A stretch of DNA of 39,380 bases from JAKFXL01 sp947085765. Its GTDB lineage: Bacteria; Pseudomonadota; Gammaproteobacteria; Tenderiales; Tenderiaceae. Positions 15,162-22,491 of this stretch are shown here, in pieces; the first letter of the stretch is position 1, and every line of letters begins with the position of its first letter. Where the stretch lies: positions 1 to 39,380 of the forward strand of contig CAMTXZ010000143.1 of NCBI GenBank assembly GCA_947085765.1, read 5' to 3'. The position numbers and the translations under genes are program-made. The notes below the pieces were generated by a model. The model was not told where the DNA came from. It was given only the letters and a program-made list of their open reading frames with translations, and made no database searches.

Positions 15162-16349
15162 TCACCCCGCCATGGCGAGTCCGCGCATCAGATCGGCCTT
15201 GAGATCCTCGATATCCTCCAGACCCACCGAAATACGGATCAGTCCATCACTGATGCCGGCATCGGCGCGCTGCTCCGGTGTCAGACGGCCATGGGTAGTA
15301 GTGGCCGGATGGGTGATGGTCGATTTGGTATCACCCAGATTGCCGGTGATCGAGATCAGACGTGTGGCGTCGATCAATCTCCACGCCGCCTCCTTGCCAC
15401 CCTGCACCTCAAACGAGAGCACACCGCCAAACCCCTTTTGCTGGCTTGCCGCCAGCGCATGTTGCGGGTGGGACTTGAGGCCCGGATAGTTGACCTGCGT
15501 CACCTGTGGCTGCGCCGCCAGCCACTCCGCCAGCTGCTGGGCATTTTTGCAGTGTGCCTCCATGCGCAGACGCAGCGTCTCCAACCCTTTGAGGAAGACC
15601 CAGGCGTTAAAGGGGCTCATGGTCGGGCCGGCGGTCCGCAGAAAACCATAAATATCTTTACCGACTACATCCTCTTTACCGACCACCGCGCCACCGATGC
15701 AGCGCCCCTGACCATCCAGATACTTGGTCGCGGAGTGGATGATGATGTCAGCCCCCAGTTCCAATGGCCGTTGCAGCGCCGGGGTGCAGAAGCAGTTGTC
15801 CACCACCAGCAGTGCGCCATGTTGATGGGCCAGATCGGCCAGGGCGCGGATGTCGGCAATCTCGGTCAGCGGATTTGAAGGTGTCTCCAGGAACAGCAGC
15901 TTGGTATTGGGTTTGATCGCCGCCTTCCAGGCGTCGACATTCACCAGATCAACAAAGGTTGTCTCAACGCCAAACTTGGCCATGTAGTTGGTACACAACA
16001 CCGTGGTGGTACCAAAGATGGCGCGTGACGAGAGGATGTGATCACCCGCCTTGAGCAGCGCCATAAAGGTGGAGAGGATGGCGGACATGCCCGACGAAGT
16101 CGCCACGCAGCGCTCACCCCCCTCGAGCGCCGCCAGACGCTGCTCAAAGGTACGCACCGTCGGGTTGGTAAAGCGTGAGTAGATGTTGCCGGGCACCGTG
16201 CCCGAGAAACGCGCCGCTGCCTCGGCCGCACTGCCAAAGACATAACTGGAGGTCGGGAAGATCGGCTCCGAATGTTCACACTCATCCGTATGCAGCTGCC
16301 CGGCACGCACCGCCAGGGTGTCAAAACCATACTCATCAAATTCGTTCAT
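15162..16349 (-). CDS. metZ: O-succinylhomoserine sulfhydrylase
   Basis: A 395-aa PLP enzyme of the Cys/Met metabolism family that makes homocysteine from O-succinylhomoserine and sulfide, bypassing cystathionine. Signatures are NIYSRFTNPTVRTFEQRLA, SSGMSAI, the SNPLTEIADI region and the PLP lysine in HSATKYLDGQGR. The start ATG 16349 is preceded by AAGGA at 7 nt; an adjacent GTG (16352) is less likely. The leader carries a SAM-II-type riboswitch and a candidate terminator, as fits a methionine biosynthesis gene repressed by SAM. It is the first gene of an operon continuing into TPR copy C, glycerate kinase and TPR copy B. MetB or MetY activity is possible but the sequence looks like MetZ. 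Confidence 0.93.
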   Translation of the reverse strand: MNEFDEYGFDTLAVRAGQLHTDECEHSEPIFPTSSYVFGSAAEAAARFSGTVPGNIYSRFTNPTVRTFEQRLAALEGGERCVATSSGMSAILSTFMALLKAGDHILSSRAIFGTTTVLCTNYMAKFGVETTFVDLVNVDAWKAAIKPNTKLLFLETPSNPLTEIADIRALADLAHQHGALLVVDNCFCTPALQRPLELGADIIIHSATKYLDGQGRCIGGAVVGKEDVVGKDIYGFLRTAGPTMSPFNAWVFLKGLETLRLRMEAHCKNAQQLAEWLAAQPQVTQVNYPGLKSHPQHALAASQQKGFGGVLSFEVQGGKEAAWRLIDATRLISITGNLGDTKSTITHPATTTHGRLTPEQRADAGISDGLIRISVGLEDIEDLKADLMRGLAMAG

Positions 16350-16387
16350 CACACCATCCTTTCAAAACCGTGGTTTCCAGCGGGCAC

Positions 16388-16437
16388 AAAAAACCCCGCT
16401 CAGCATTCGCTAAAGCAGGCTTGCCTCTCTTTAGCGG
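16388..16437 (-). terminator. Candidate riboswitch expression platform / attenuator hairpin
   Basis: On the minus strand an 8-bp stem CGCTAAAG/CTTTAGCG (16429-16436 with 16408-16415) encloses a nested AGGC/GCCT. Shortly after come AGCGGGG and TTTTTT (16388-16393). The 5' arm is the same CGCTAAAG that forms the 3' strand of the SAM-II pseudoknot, so hairpin and ligand-bound aptamer cannot form together. How the hairpin connects to termination or translation is an inference. Confidence 0.6.
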
Positions 16438-16477
16438 TATTTTTTACGCGCCCGCAATTTGAGTTCAAATCGGCGCT
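16424..16477 (-). ncRNA. SAM-II riboswitch aptamer upstream of metZ
   Basis: Read on the minus strand, this segment carries in order the conserved elements of the SAM-II (metA motif) class: stem 5' strand GCGCC, GATTTG, a short variable loop, AATTGC, stem 3' strand GGCGC, an A-rich joint GTAAAAAATA, and CGCTAAAGAGAGG as the pseudoknot strand. The loop CTC can pair with the downstream GAG, replacing the usual CC:GG pairing. It lies between a good promoter and metZ, a typical SAM-II target. The class is best known from Alphaproteobacteria. Confidence 0.85.
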
Positions 16478-16486
16478 ATGGGGCAC

Positions 16487-16515
16487 AGCTTAGTGAATGG
16501 GGGGTGGGGTGTCAA
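16487..16515 (-). promoter_or_regulatory. Sigma-70-type promoter of the metZ operon
   Basis: A perfect -35 TTGACA (16515-16510) and a -10 TAAGCT (16492-16487) are 17 bp apart. Transcription would begin a few bases before the SAM-II aptamer, exactly as a riboswitch leader requires. Confidence 0.7.
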
Positions 16516-16614
16516 TTGCCGCAACGGCGGTCCAGCTACGCCATAACCACAACACTACAATGCCTTTTTTAACCCCAGCGGCTACAATGACCACTTTTTA
16601 CGGCTGGAGCTGGC

Positions 16615-17409
16615 ATGGATACTCTATTATTACTCAAGGCCTTTTTACTCGGCATCATTGAAGGGCTAACAGAGTTTTTACCGGTCTCCTCCACGGGCCA
16701 CCTGATCATTTTTGGTGATCTGATGGGCTTCACCGGCGACAGCGCCAATACCTTCGAGATCTTCATTCAACTCGGGGCCGTACTCGGTGTTGCCTGGTTC
16801 TACCATAAACGGCTGTGGAAGGTGATCAGCGGCATCAATCAACCACAAGAGCGCCGCTTTGCCATTAACATCCTTATCGCCTTCATGCCCGCCGTGGTGC
16901 TGGGGTTGATATTTCACAGCACCATCAAGACCTACCTCTTCAACCCCATCACCGTCGCCATGGCCCTGATCGTGGGGGGGATACTGATCCTGGTTATCGA
17001 ACGCAAGGTGCATACACCGCGTATCCTGACGATTGATGAGATCAAACCCATCGATGCACTCAAGGTCGGCTTCGCCCAGACACTCGCCATGTTCCCCGGC
17101 GTATCACGCTCCGGCGCCACCATTATGGGCGGCCTGCTCTGCGGCTTGTCACGCACGGCGGCAACCGAGTTCTCATTTTTCCTCGCCATGCCCACCATGT
17201 TTGCCGCCACGGTCTACGACCTCTACAAAAGCCGCGACCTGTTAAACGCCGGAGACATCCCGGTCTTTGCCGTCGGTTTTATCACCGCCTTTTTCACTGC
17301 GGTGATTGTCGTAAAGCTGTTCCTGGCTTACGTCTCCAACCATAATTTCACCCTGTTTGCCTGGTACCGGATTGTCTTTGGGATGGTGGTACTGTGGTAT
17401 TTTTGGTGA
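16615..17409 (+). CDS. uppP: Undecaprenyl-diphosphatase
   Basis: A 264-aa polytopic inner-membrane protein (BacA/UppP family) that removes a phosphate from undecaprenyl diphosphate, recycling the lipid carrier for peptidoglycan and other surface polymers. Both catalytic motifs are intact: EGLTEFLPVSSTGH at residues 16-29 and PGVSRSGATI near 160-170. Hydrophobic helices alternate through the protein and length is normal. It is divergent from metZ and apparently monocistronic. Loss or excess would affect bacitracin sensitivity, as known for the family. Confidence 0.96.
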   Translation: MDTLLLLKAFLLGIIEGLTEFLPVSSTGHLIIFGDLMGFTGDSANTFEIFIQLGAVLGVAWFYHKRLWKVISGINQPQERRFAINILIAFMPAVVLGLIFHSTIKTYLFNPITVAMALIVGGILILVIERKVHTPRILTIDEIKPIDALKVGFAQTLAMFPGVSRSGATIMGGLLCGLSRTAATEFSFFLAMPTMFAATVYDLYKSRDLLNAGDIPVFAVGFITAFFTAVIVVKLFLAYVSNHNFTLFAWYRIVFGMVVLWYFW

Positions 17410-17530
17410 TTATTTAGCACGCCATCGCCTGAATGCCGACTCCAAATAGTGTGGCGTCGGCGAACCTCATGAGACTGGCGCGGTCACAACCACTGGCCTA
17501 CACCCACAACTCACAAATAGGAGATAACCC

Positions 17531-17809
17531 ATGAAATGCCCCGTATGTCGCGAAGTTGATCTGGTCATGTCGGAACGCAACGGCATCGAGATCGATTACT
17601 GTCCCACCTGCCGTGGTGTCTGGCTCGACCGCGGTGAGCTTGACAAGATCATCGACCGCGCCACGCCGACTGCGGTGCAACCCACGCAACAGGCGCCACA
17701 AACACGGCCACAGCCCTACAGCTCACATGGCCACCACGATGCTGGATACGGCCATGGCAAAAAGAAAAAGCGCGAAGGGTTCCTTGGCGAGCTGTTTGAT
17801 TTTGATTAA
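17531..17809 (+). CDS. Small TFIIB-type zinc-ribbon protein
   Basis: A 92-aa protein with an N-terminal zinc ribbon of the zf-TFIIB type: CPVC at residues 3-6 and CPTC at about 24-27, followed by RGVWLDRGELDKII, the conserved helical end of the domain. The second half is His/Gly/Lys-rich (SSHGHHDAGYGHGKKKKR) and ends FLGELFDFD. AGGAG lies 8 nt before the ATG. Proteins of this type are common in bacteria but their function is not established. It lies alone between uppP and a bidirectional terminator. Confidence 0.88.
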   Translation: MKCPVCREVDLVMSERNGIEIDYCPTCRGVWLDRGELDKIIDRATPTAVQPTQQAPQTRPQPYSSHGHHDAGYGHGKKKKREGFLGELFDFD

Positions 17810-17829
17810 TTCAAACGCAGCCTGATACC

Positions 17830-17861
17830 AAAAAAATGGGGGCGCATCATGCGCCCCCATT
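17830..17861. terminator. Bidirectional terminator between zinc-ribbon gene and nadC
   Basis: A perfect 12-bp GC-rich stem (17835-17846 with 17850-17861) closes on a 3-nt loop. On the minus strand it is followed by a run of seven T; on the plus strand by CATTTTC. It lies between two convergent genes (ends at 17809 and 18009). Confidence 0.88.
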
Positions 17862-17889
17862 CATTTTCACTATCACCAGACTTTCAGCA

Positions 17890-17955
17890 AACCCGGATGA
17901 AACATCGTGGAATCCGGGGAACAACATTCCTCGGATTCCATTGTGCTGCATGCCC
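17890..17955. repeat. Intergenic imperfect palindromic repeat
   Basis: A long interrupted inverted repeat: ACCCGGATGAA ... GTGGAATCCGGGGAA, then ATTCC-CGGATTCCA and GTGCTGCATGCC. The core TGGAATCCG/CGGATTCCA is perfect. The arrangement (GGATGAAxC..GTGGAATCCGGG and mirror) resembles dispersed intergenic palindromes I recall from gammaproteobacterial genomes. Its copy number cannot be judged from this window. Confidence 0.5.
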
Positions 17956-18008
17956 AAAGCAGTTCGTAGGGCAGGCTCTCCGAGCTACATGTTATTCAAA
18001 AACAACCT

Positions 18009-18854
18009 TCAAACAAACCGCATCGACAGATCCACCGCGCGCAGATGTTTGGTCAAGGCGCCGGTGGAGATAAAATCCACACCCGTCTCGGCCAGTGGCC
18101 GCACTGTTTCTAATGAGACGTTGCCGGAGACTTCGAGGTTGGCCTTGCCTCGGTTGATGGCGACGGCTTGGTGGATCTGCTGCAACGTAAAGTTGTCGAG
18201 CATGATGATGTCGGCGCCTGCTGCCAGCGCCTCTTGCAGTTCGTTGATATTTTCCACCTCTACCTCTACCAGTTTGCCTTGGGCGTAGGGGCGCACCTTG
18301 GTGACGGCCTGGGTGATGGAGCCGGCGGCGTGAATGTGATTCTCTTTGATCAAAACGCCGTCATAAAGGCCGTGGCGATGGTTGTGGCAACCGCCGCAGC
18401 GCACTGCATATTTTTGCGCATCACGCAGGCCGGGGATGGTCTTGCGGGTATCGAGGATTTTGACCGCCAGGTCAGCAACAGCCTCGGCCCAGCGGCGTGC
18501 TTCGGTGGCGGTGCCGGAGAGTGTTTGCAGAAAATTGAGCGCGGTGCGTTCACCAGTGAGCAGTGCCCGGGCGCTGCCGCGCAGCCGGAAGAGCTCCTGA
18601 TCGGGCGTGACCCAATCGCCCTCTTGCACCTGCCATTCAAGCTGCACACGGGTATCGAGCTGGCGAAACACCTCATCAACCCAGGGGCGACCACAGACCA
18701 CCGCCGCCTCGCGGGTGATCACGTAGGCTTCGGCCTCGGCATCCACCGGAATCAGTGCGGCGGTGAGGTCACCACTGCCAATATCTTCCACCAGTGCGGC
18801 ACGTACATTTTCGGTAACTGTTTTGGGCTGGGGCGGGATGTGGGGCTGACTCAT
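18009..18854 (-). CDS. nadC: Quinolinate phosphoribosyltransferase (carboxylating)
   Basis: A 281-aa enzyme of de novo NAD synthesis that converts quinolinate and PRPP to nicotinate mononucleotide. Signatures include VREDIGSGDLTAALIP-like EDIGSGDLT near residue 23, GERTALNFLQTLSGTAT, the DTRKTIPGLRDAQKYAV loop, GGCHNHRHGLYDGVLIKENH, and the C-terminal ISTGALTKH barrel end. Length is standard. Its ATG overlaps the hda stop (ATGA), so it is the last gene of the minus-strand run DUF2066-pgsA-PerM-hda-nadC, closed by the terminator at 17830. Confidence 0.97.
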   Translation of the reverse strand: MSQPHIPPQPKTVTENVRAALVEDIGSGDLTAALIPVDAEAEAYVITREAAVVCGRPWVDEVFRQLDTRVQLEWQVQEGDWVTPDQELFRLRGSARALLTGERTALNFLQTLSGTATEARRWAEAVADLAVKILDTRKTIPGLRDAQKYAVRCGGCHNHRHGLYDGVLIKENHIHAAGSITQAVTKVRPYAQGKLVEVEVENINELQEALAAGADIIMLDNFTLQQIHQAVAINRGKANLEVSGNVSLETVRPLAETGVDFISTGALTKHLRAVDLSMRFV

Positions 18855-19576
18855 GACTCGGTTCCTATCACTTCTTTGACGAAGGGAATGGTGAGGCGGC
18901 GCTGTTGCGCCAGGGAGCGTTGATCGAGCAGCTCCAGCAGTTCAAACAGCGCCGTCATATCACGTTGATAGTGGCGCAACAGGTAACGCCCCACCTCTTC
19001 ACTCAACTCAAAACCGCGCTGATCGGCACGCTGTTGCAGGGCGGCCAACTTCTCCGCATCACTGAGGCTGTGGAGCTGGAATACCAACCCCCACGCCAGA
19101 CGTGAGTGCAGGTCGGGTAGCGTTAGCGGTTGTGCTGGCAGTGGTTGGTTGGCAGCGACCAGCAGTACGCCGTGGCCTTGATCACGGATGCGGTTATAGA
19201 GGTGAAACAGCGCGGTCTCCCAGCTGCGATTACCGGCAATGGCGTCGAGATTATCGACCGCCACGACCGCCATCTGCTCTAAGCCATCCAGCATCTCTGG
19301 CACCAGCCCCGGCTCACTCAGCGGCAGATAGACACTGCCCTCACCCGTCGCCGCGGCGGTATGACAGGCGGCCTGCAGCAGGTGGCTTTTGCCGACGCTG
19401 TTGCTACCCCAAAGGTAGATGAAGCGCTCGGCACCCCCGCCACAGGCCTGCTGCAACGAGGTGACCACTTGGCCGTTGCTGCCATAGACGTAATTAGCAA
19501 AGGTGGCCGATTCTCGCAGCCACATGCGCAGGGCCAGCTGTTGCACTACGGGTGTTACCGGCGCCCTGGAACTCAT
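18851..19576 (-). CDS. hda: DnaA regulatory inactivator Hda
   Basis: A 241-aa AAA+ protein homologous to the central part of DnaA. With the DNA-loaded beta clamp it promotes hydrolysis of DnaA-bound ATP and prevents re-initiation. Visible are the N-terminal clamp-binding-like QQLALRMWLR, the Walker A form GSNSVGKSHLLQA, Walker B-like VAVDNLDAI, and the LHSRLAWGLVFQL sensor/arginine-finger region. Length fits Hda and not full DnaA (no DNA-binding domain IV). Start and stop overlap the neighbours by ATGA on both sides. Its position next to a PerM family gene is common in gammaproteobacteria. Confidence 0.95.
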   Translation of the reverse strand: MSSRAPVTPVVQQLALRMWLRESATFANYVYGSNGQVVTSLQQACGGGAERFIYLWGSNSVGKSHLLQAACHTAAATGEGSVYLPLSEPGLVPEMLDGLEQMAVVAVDNLDAIAGNRSWETALFHLYNRIRDQGHGVLLVAANQPLPAQPLTLPDLHSRLAWGLVFQLHSLSDAEKLAALQQRADQRGFELSEEVGRYLLRHYQRDMTALFELLELLDQRSLAQQRRLTIPFVKEVIGTES

Positions 19577-20655
19577 TTTTTAATATCACCACTCTGTTTA
19601 ATAATGCCATTCTGGGCCTGGCTATCGAGGTAGTACTCTATGGATTGCCGCACTATCACCATGAGTACCGCAGTGGCTGGCAGCGCCAGCAGCACCCCGA
19701 CAAAACCGAACAGCTGACCACCCGCCATCACCGCAAAGATCACGGCTACCGGGTGTAGACCGATGCGGTCACCGAGCAGATAGGGTGTCAGTAAAAACGA
19801 CTCAAGCATCTGGCCAACACCAAATACCATCAGCACGTAGACCAGTGGCAGCAACTCCTGAAACTGCACAGCAGCGGCAATGCCCGCGACCACCATACCG
19901 ACGATGAAACCAAGGTAGGGGACAAAGCTGACCACCCCCGCCAGCATGCCGATGATAAAGGCCATGTCGAGTCCCACCAGCCACAGCCCCACGGAGTAGA
20001 TCAGCCCCAGCGCCGCCATCACCAGCAGCTGGCCATGCATGAAGGCGCCGAGCATCTCGTCACACTCACGCGCCAGACGTACGGCGCGCTGCTCGTAACG
20101 CTGCGGCAGCAGCTCATGAATCCGCGCCATCATCACATCCCAATCACGTAACAGATAAAAGGCCAGCACCGGGATCAATACCAGATTGGCAAAAAACCCA
20201 AGCAGCGCCAGGCCAGAGCTGGTCACTGAGGCCATCAACCAGCTGGCAACACCACCCACCTGCTTCCAGTGATCGGCAATAACCCCTTTTAACTCATTCA
20301 ACTCTAACGATGGCAGGTTAATCGCAAAGCGCGTCTGTAGCCACGGCAGTACCGTTTTCTGCAACCAATCGATATACCCTGGCAACTTCTGCCCCAGTAC
20401 TACCAACTCGTTTTGCACCACCGGCACAATAATCACTATCGCCAATAACACCACCACGGTTAGACAGAAAAACACCACCACTACCGCCAGGGTGCGGGAG
20501 AGTCCACGCGCCTCCAAACGGTCAGCCAGTGGATCACCCAGATAGGCCAGCCCCGCCGCCACCAAAAACGGCGTCAGTACCGGTCCTAATAAATAGGCCA
20601 ATAGCGCCAGCGTCACCACCGCCAGGGCCAACAACCATTTTTGCGAATCACTCAT
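19573..20655 (-). CDS. AI-2E family (PerM-like) membrane transporter
   Basis: A 360-aa multi-spanning membrane protein of the AI-2E/PerM family, members of which are proposed exporters or Na+/H+ antiporter-like proteins. The precise substrate here is unknown. Hydrophobic helices begin at once (WLLALAVVTLALLAYLLGPVLTP), followed by the family motif DPLADRLEARGLSRTLAVV, a long soluble loop (about 110-170), and the C-terminal cluster with FVPYLGFIVG and FLLTPYLLGDRIGLHPVAVI. The start MSDSQKW at 20655 is chosen because it overlaps the pgsA end by 8 bp; a 24-residue upstream extension runs inside pgsA. It is coupled to hda downstream. Confidence 0.9.
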   Translation of the reverse strand: MSDSQKWLLALAVVTLALLAYLLGPVLTPFLVAAGLAYLGDPLADRLEARGLSRTLAVVVVFFCLTVVVLLAIVIIVPVVQNELVVLGQKLPGYIDWLQKTVLPWLQTRFAINLPSLELNELKGVIADHWKQVGGVASWLMASVTSSGLALLGFFANLVLIPVLAFYLLRDWDVMMARIHELLPQRYEQRAVRLARECDEMLGAFMHGQLLVMAALGLIYSVGLWLVGLDMAFIIGMLAGVVSFVPYLGFIVGMVVAGIAAAVQFQELLPLVYVLMVFGVGQMLESFLLTPYLLGDRIGLHPVAVIFAVMAGGQLFGFVGVLLALPATAVLMVIVRQSIEYYLDSQAQNGIIKQSGDIKK

Positions 20656-21223
20656 GACTTTTTCCCTCACCCGGGCGGCGGGCATGGTATGCCTTGCGCC
20701 CCCAGGTCCACATGTAATCAAGACCACTTAATACTGTGGTGAGACAGGCGCCATAGAGCAACCCGATCAGCAACACATCCGGCAAGATGTAAAGACCATT
20801 GGAGAGCACCAGCGCCAGTACCAAGGTGATCTGCAACACCGTGTTGAGCTTGCTGACCCAGGTTGGCTCCATGTCGTATCGACCAATCAACCAGTGAAAT
20901 GCCAAGCCGCCCAACACAATCACCAGATCACGCCCCACCACCAGCGCCAGCAGCCAGAAAGGGATCAGGCCAACCCAAACAAGACAGAGAAAGGAGGTGA
21001 CCAGCAGTGTCTTATCGGCCAGCGGATCCAGAATGGAGCCAAGACGGCTACGCCAGTCAAACCGCTTGGCCAGATAACCATCCAACCCATCAGAGACTCC
21101 GGCGATAAAAAACAGCAGCAGCGCCTCGCTAAAACGTTCGTTGAGCAGCAGCCACGCCACCGGCAAGCTAAGCAGGATGCGAGCGATGCTCAGCAGATTG
21201 GGGATATCTTTGGGTGCAAACAT
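20648..21223 (-). CDS. pgsA: CDP-diacylglycerol-glycerol-3-phosphate phosphatidyltransferase-like
   Basis: A 191-aa integral membrane enzyme of the CDP-alcohol phosphatidyltransferase family. The catalytic motif DxxDGxxAx(8)GxxxDxxxD is intact, starting DGLDGYLAKR at about residue 45 and ending LDPLADK, with AK in place of the usual AR. Four to six hydrophobic segments follow. In the family it makes phosphatidylglycerophosphate for acidic phospholipids; a cardiolipin-synthase-like role of the same fold is the alternative. Its ATG overlaps the stop of the DUF2066 gene by one base (TAATG), and it overlaps the PerM gene downstream, all in one operon. Confidence 0.88.
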   Translation of the reverse strand: MFAPKDIPNLLSIARILLSLPVAWLLLNERFSEALLLFFIAGVSDGLDGYLAKRFDWRSRLGSILDPLADKTLLVTSFLCLVWVGLIPFWLLALVVGRDLVIVLGGLAFHWLIGRYDMEPTWVSKLNTVLQITLVLALVLSNGLYILPDVLLIGLLYGACLTTVLSGLDYMWTWGRKAYHARRPGEGKSHE

Positions 21224-22290
21224 TACGGCAACAGTTGGTAGACCAAGGTCTGGTTATCTGCGCGCATGGCCGTGGAGCGTCGCAGGGTTCCACCCAGACC
21301 AATGGTGCGATCAATACCGCTGGCATCACCACGCGCATCCAGGGTAAACAGCACTTCACTGCCCTGCACCCTGGTCACCTGCACCTTACTGATCAGATCC
21401 AGCGAAAGCAGGTATTGCTGCGCCTGGGCATAGGCCGCCAGCGTCGTGACATCGGTCACCAGCACCGCCACTTGATTAGCCGTTGCTGTTGTCAGGATTT
21501 GGGCATAACGCCGGGCAAAACGGTCGGCCGCGCCATCCATACCACTGGCCACCACGTTGCTCTGCTCTACATCATCAGCAGACCAGCGCTGCACCTCATC
21601 GCCCTGATAAAGGCTCCAGCGCCCCTGCCAGTTGCCATTGGCAAGACGACTGATGCGCCCCACCAACACCGCATTGGCGCCATAACGTTTGGAACCACTC
21701 ATGATGGGCTGGCGGGCATCCGCCCACAGATCAGCAAAACTCAGCCGCTGCTGATCCTCAAGGTCCACGGCCGGCAACAGCAGCGGCAGCGCACGACGGC
21801 GGGCATTGCTCTCCAGCACCGCGCCTATCTCTGCGCCATCATTGGCGGCCAGTATCGTACGCAAGGGGCCATCCTCCACCGCCAACCAGACCAGCAGATC
21901 GGGACGAGTTCTGCCCCATAGCGGCACAGCGGCGGCCACCAGCGCCTGACTGACGGACTTTTCATCAAACTGCATTACCAGCAGGCGTGTATATCCCTGC
22001 GCTTTAAGCGCCGGCAGATCCAATGCCTGGTAGCGATACTGCTGGACCCACTTCTGGGCCGAGGCCATCACCTTGGCCAGCCGTGGCAACTGCGGTGCAG
22101 TGCGATCCCCGGTGAGTTTAATGATCACCTGGGCCATCGCCGCGGCATAAGCTGCCGTCCGCTCGTCACTGCCCTGCCCCTTAACGGGCACCTCGGCCTG
22201 GTAAAGCCCCTCTGCCTCACGGCCGTGCCCCGGCAACGCCAGCAGCAACAGCAGGCAGAACAGGCTAACTCTGGTCATCAAACGCTTCAT
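21223..22290 (-). CDS. DUF2066 exported protein
   Basis: A 355-aa protein with a signal peptide (MKRLMTRVSLFCLLLLLALPGHG), so periplasmic. It matches DUF2066, a family of unknown function commonly placed beside purM in gammaproteobacteria. Recognisable parts are LYQAEVPVKGQGSDERTAAY after the signal, LLVMQFDEKSVSQAL, PDLLVWLAVEDG and GANAVLVGRI. ATG 22290 starts the signal peptide cleanly; a TTG three codons earlier has GGAG at 5 nt and cannot be excluded. The gene is divergent from purM and first in the operon leading to pgsA, PerM, hda and nadC. Confidence 0.88.
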   Translation of the reverse strand: MKRLMTRVSLFCLLLLLALPGHGREAEGLYQAEVPVKGQGSDERTAAYAAAMAQVIIKLTGDRTAPQLPRLAKVMASAQKWVQQYRYQALDLPALKAQGYTRLLVMQFDEKSVSQALVAAAVPLWGRTRPDLLVWLAVEDGPLRTILAANDGAEIGAVLESNARRRALPLLLPAVDLEDQQRLSFADLWADARQPIMSGSKRYGANAVLVGRISRLANGNWQGRWSLYQGDEVQRWSADDVEQSNVVASGMDGAADRFARRYAQILTTATANQVAVLVTDVTTLAAYAQAQQYLLSLDLISKVQVTRVQGSEVLFTLDARGDASGIDRTIGLGGTLRRSTAMRADNQTLVYQLLP

Positions 22291-22346
22291 AACAGGCAAA
22301 AATACTCCGGCAACTTCAAAAATGGCGACTCAAAAATGGGCCACTA

Positions 22347-22361
22347 CCCCCATTATGGGGG
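22347..22361. repeat. Palindrome in the DUF2066-purM divergent region
   Basis: CCCCCAT-T-ATGGGGG is a perfect 15-nt dyad around a central T, flanked by TGGGCC on the left and GGCCA on the right. A short direct repeat TCAAAAATGG lies just before it. It sits between the divergent starts at 22290 and 22492, where an operator could be expected. No known operator consensus is recognised. Confidence 0.5.
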
Positions 22362-22491
22362 GCGGCCAATACTATCCAATGATATCCAGTACGACTACAA
22401 CGACACTTTAAGAGTCGCCGTGCCACTCAACTTCCTTTAAAATAATACACCGTCTTGACGTCAGCAGATAATGAAAGAGCGAACTTACAGC

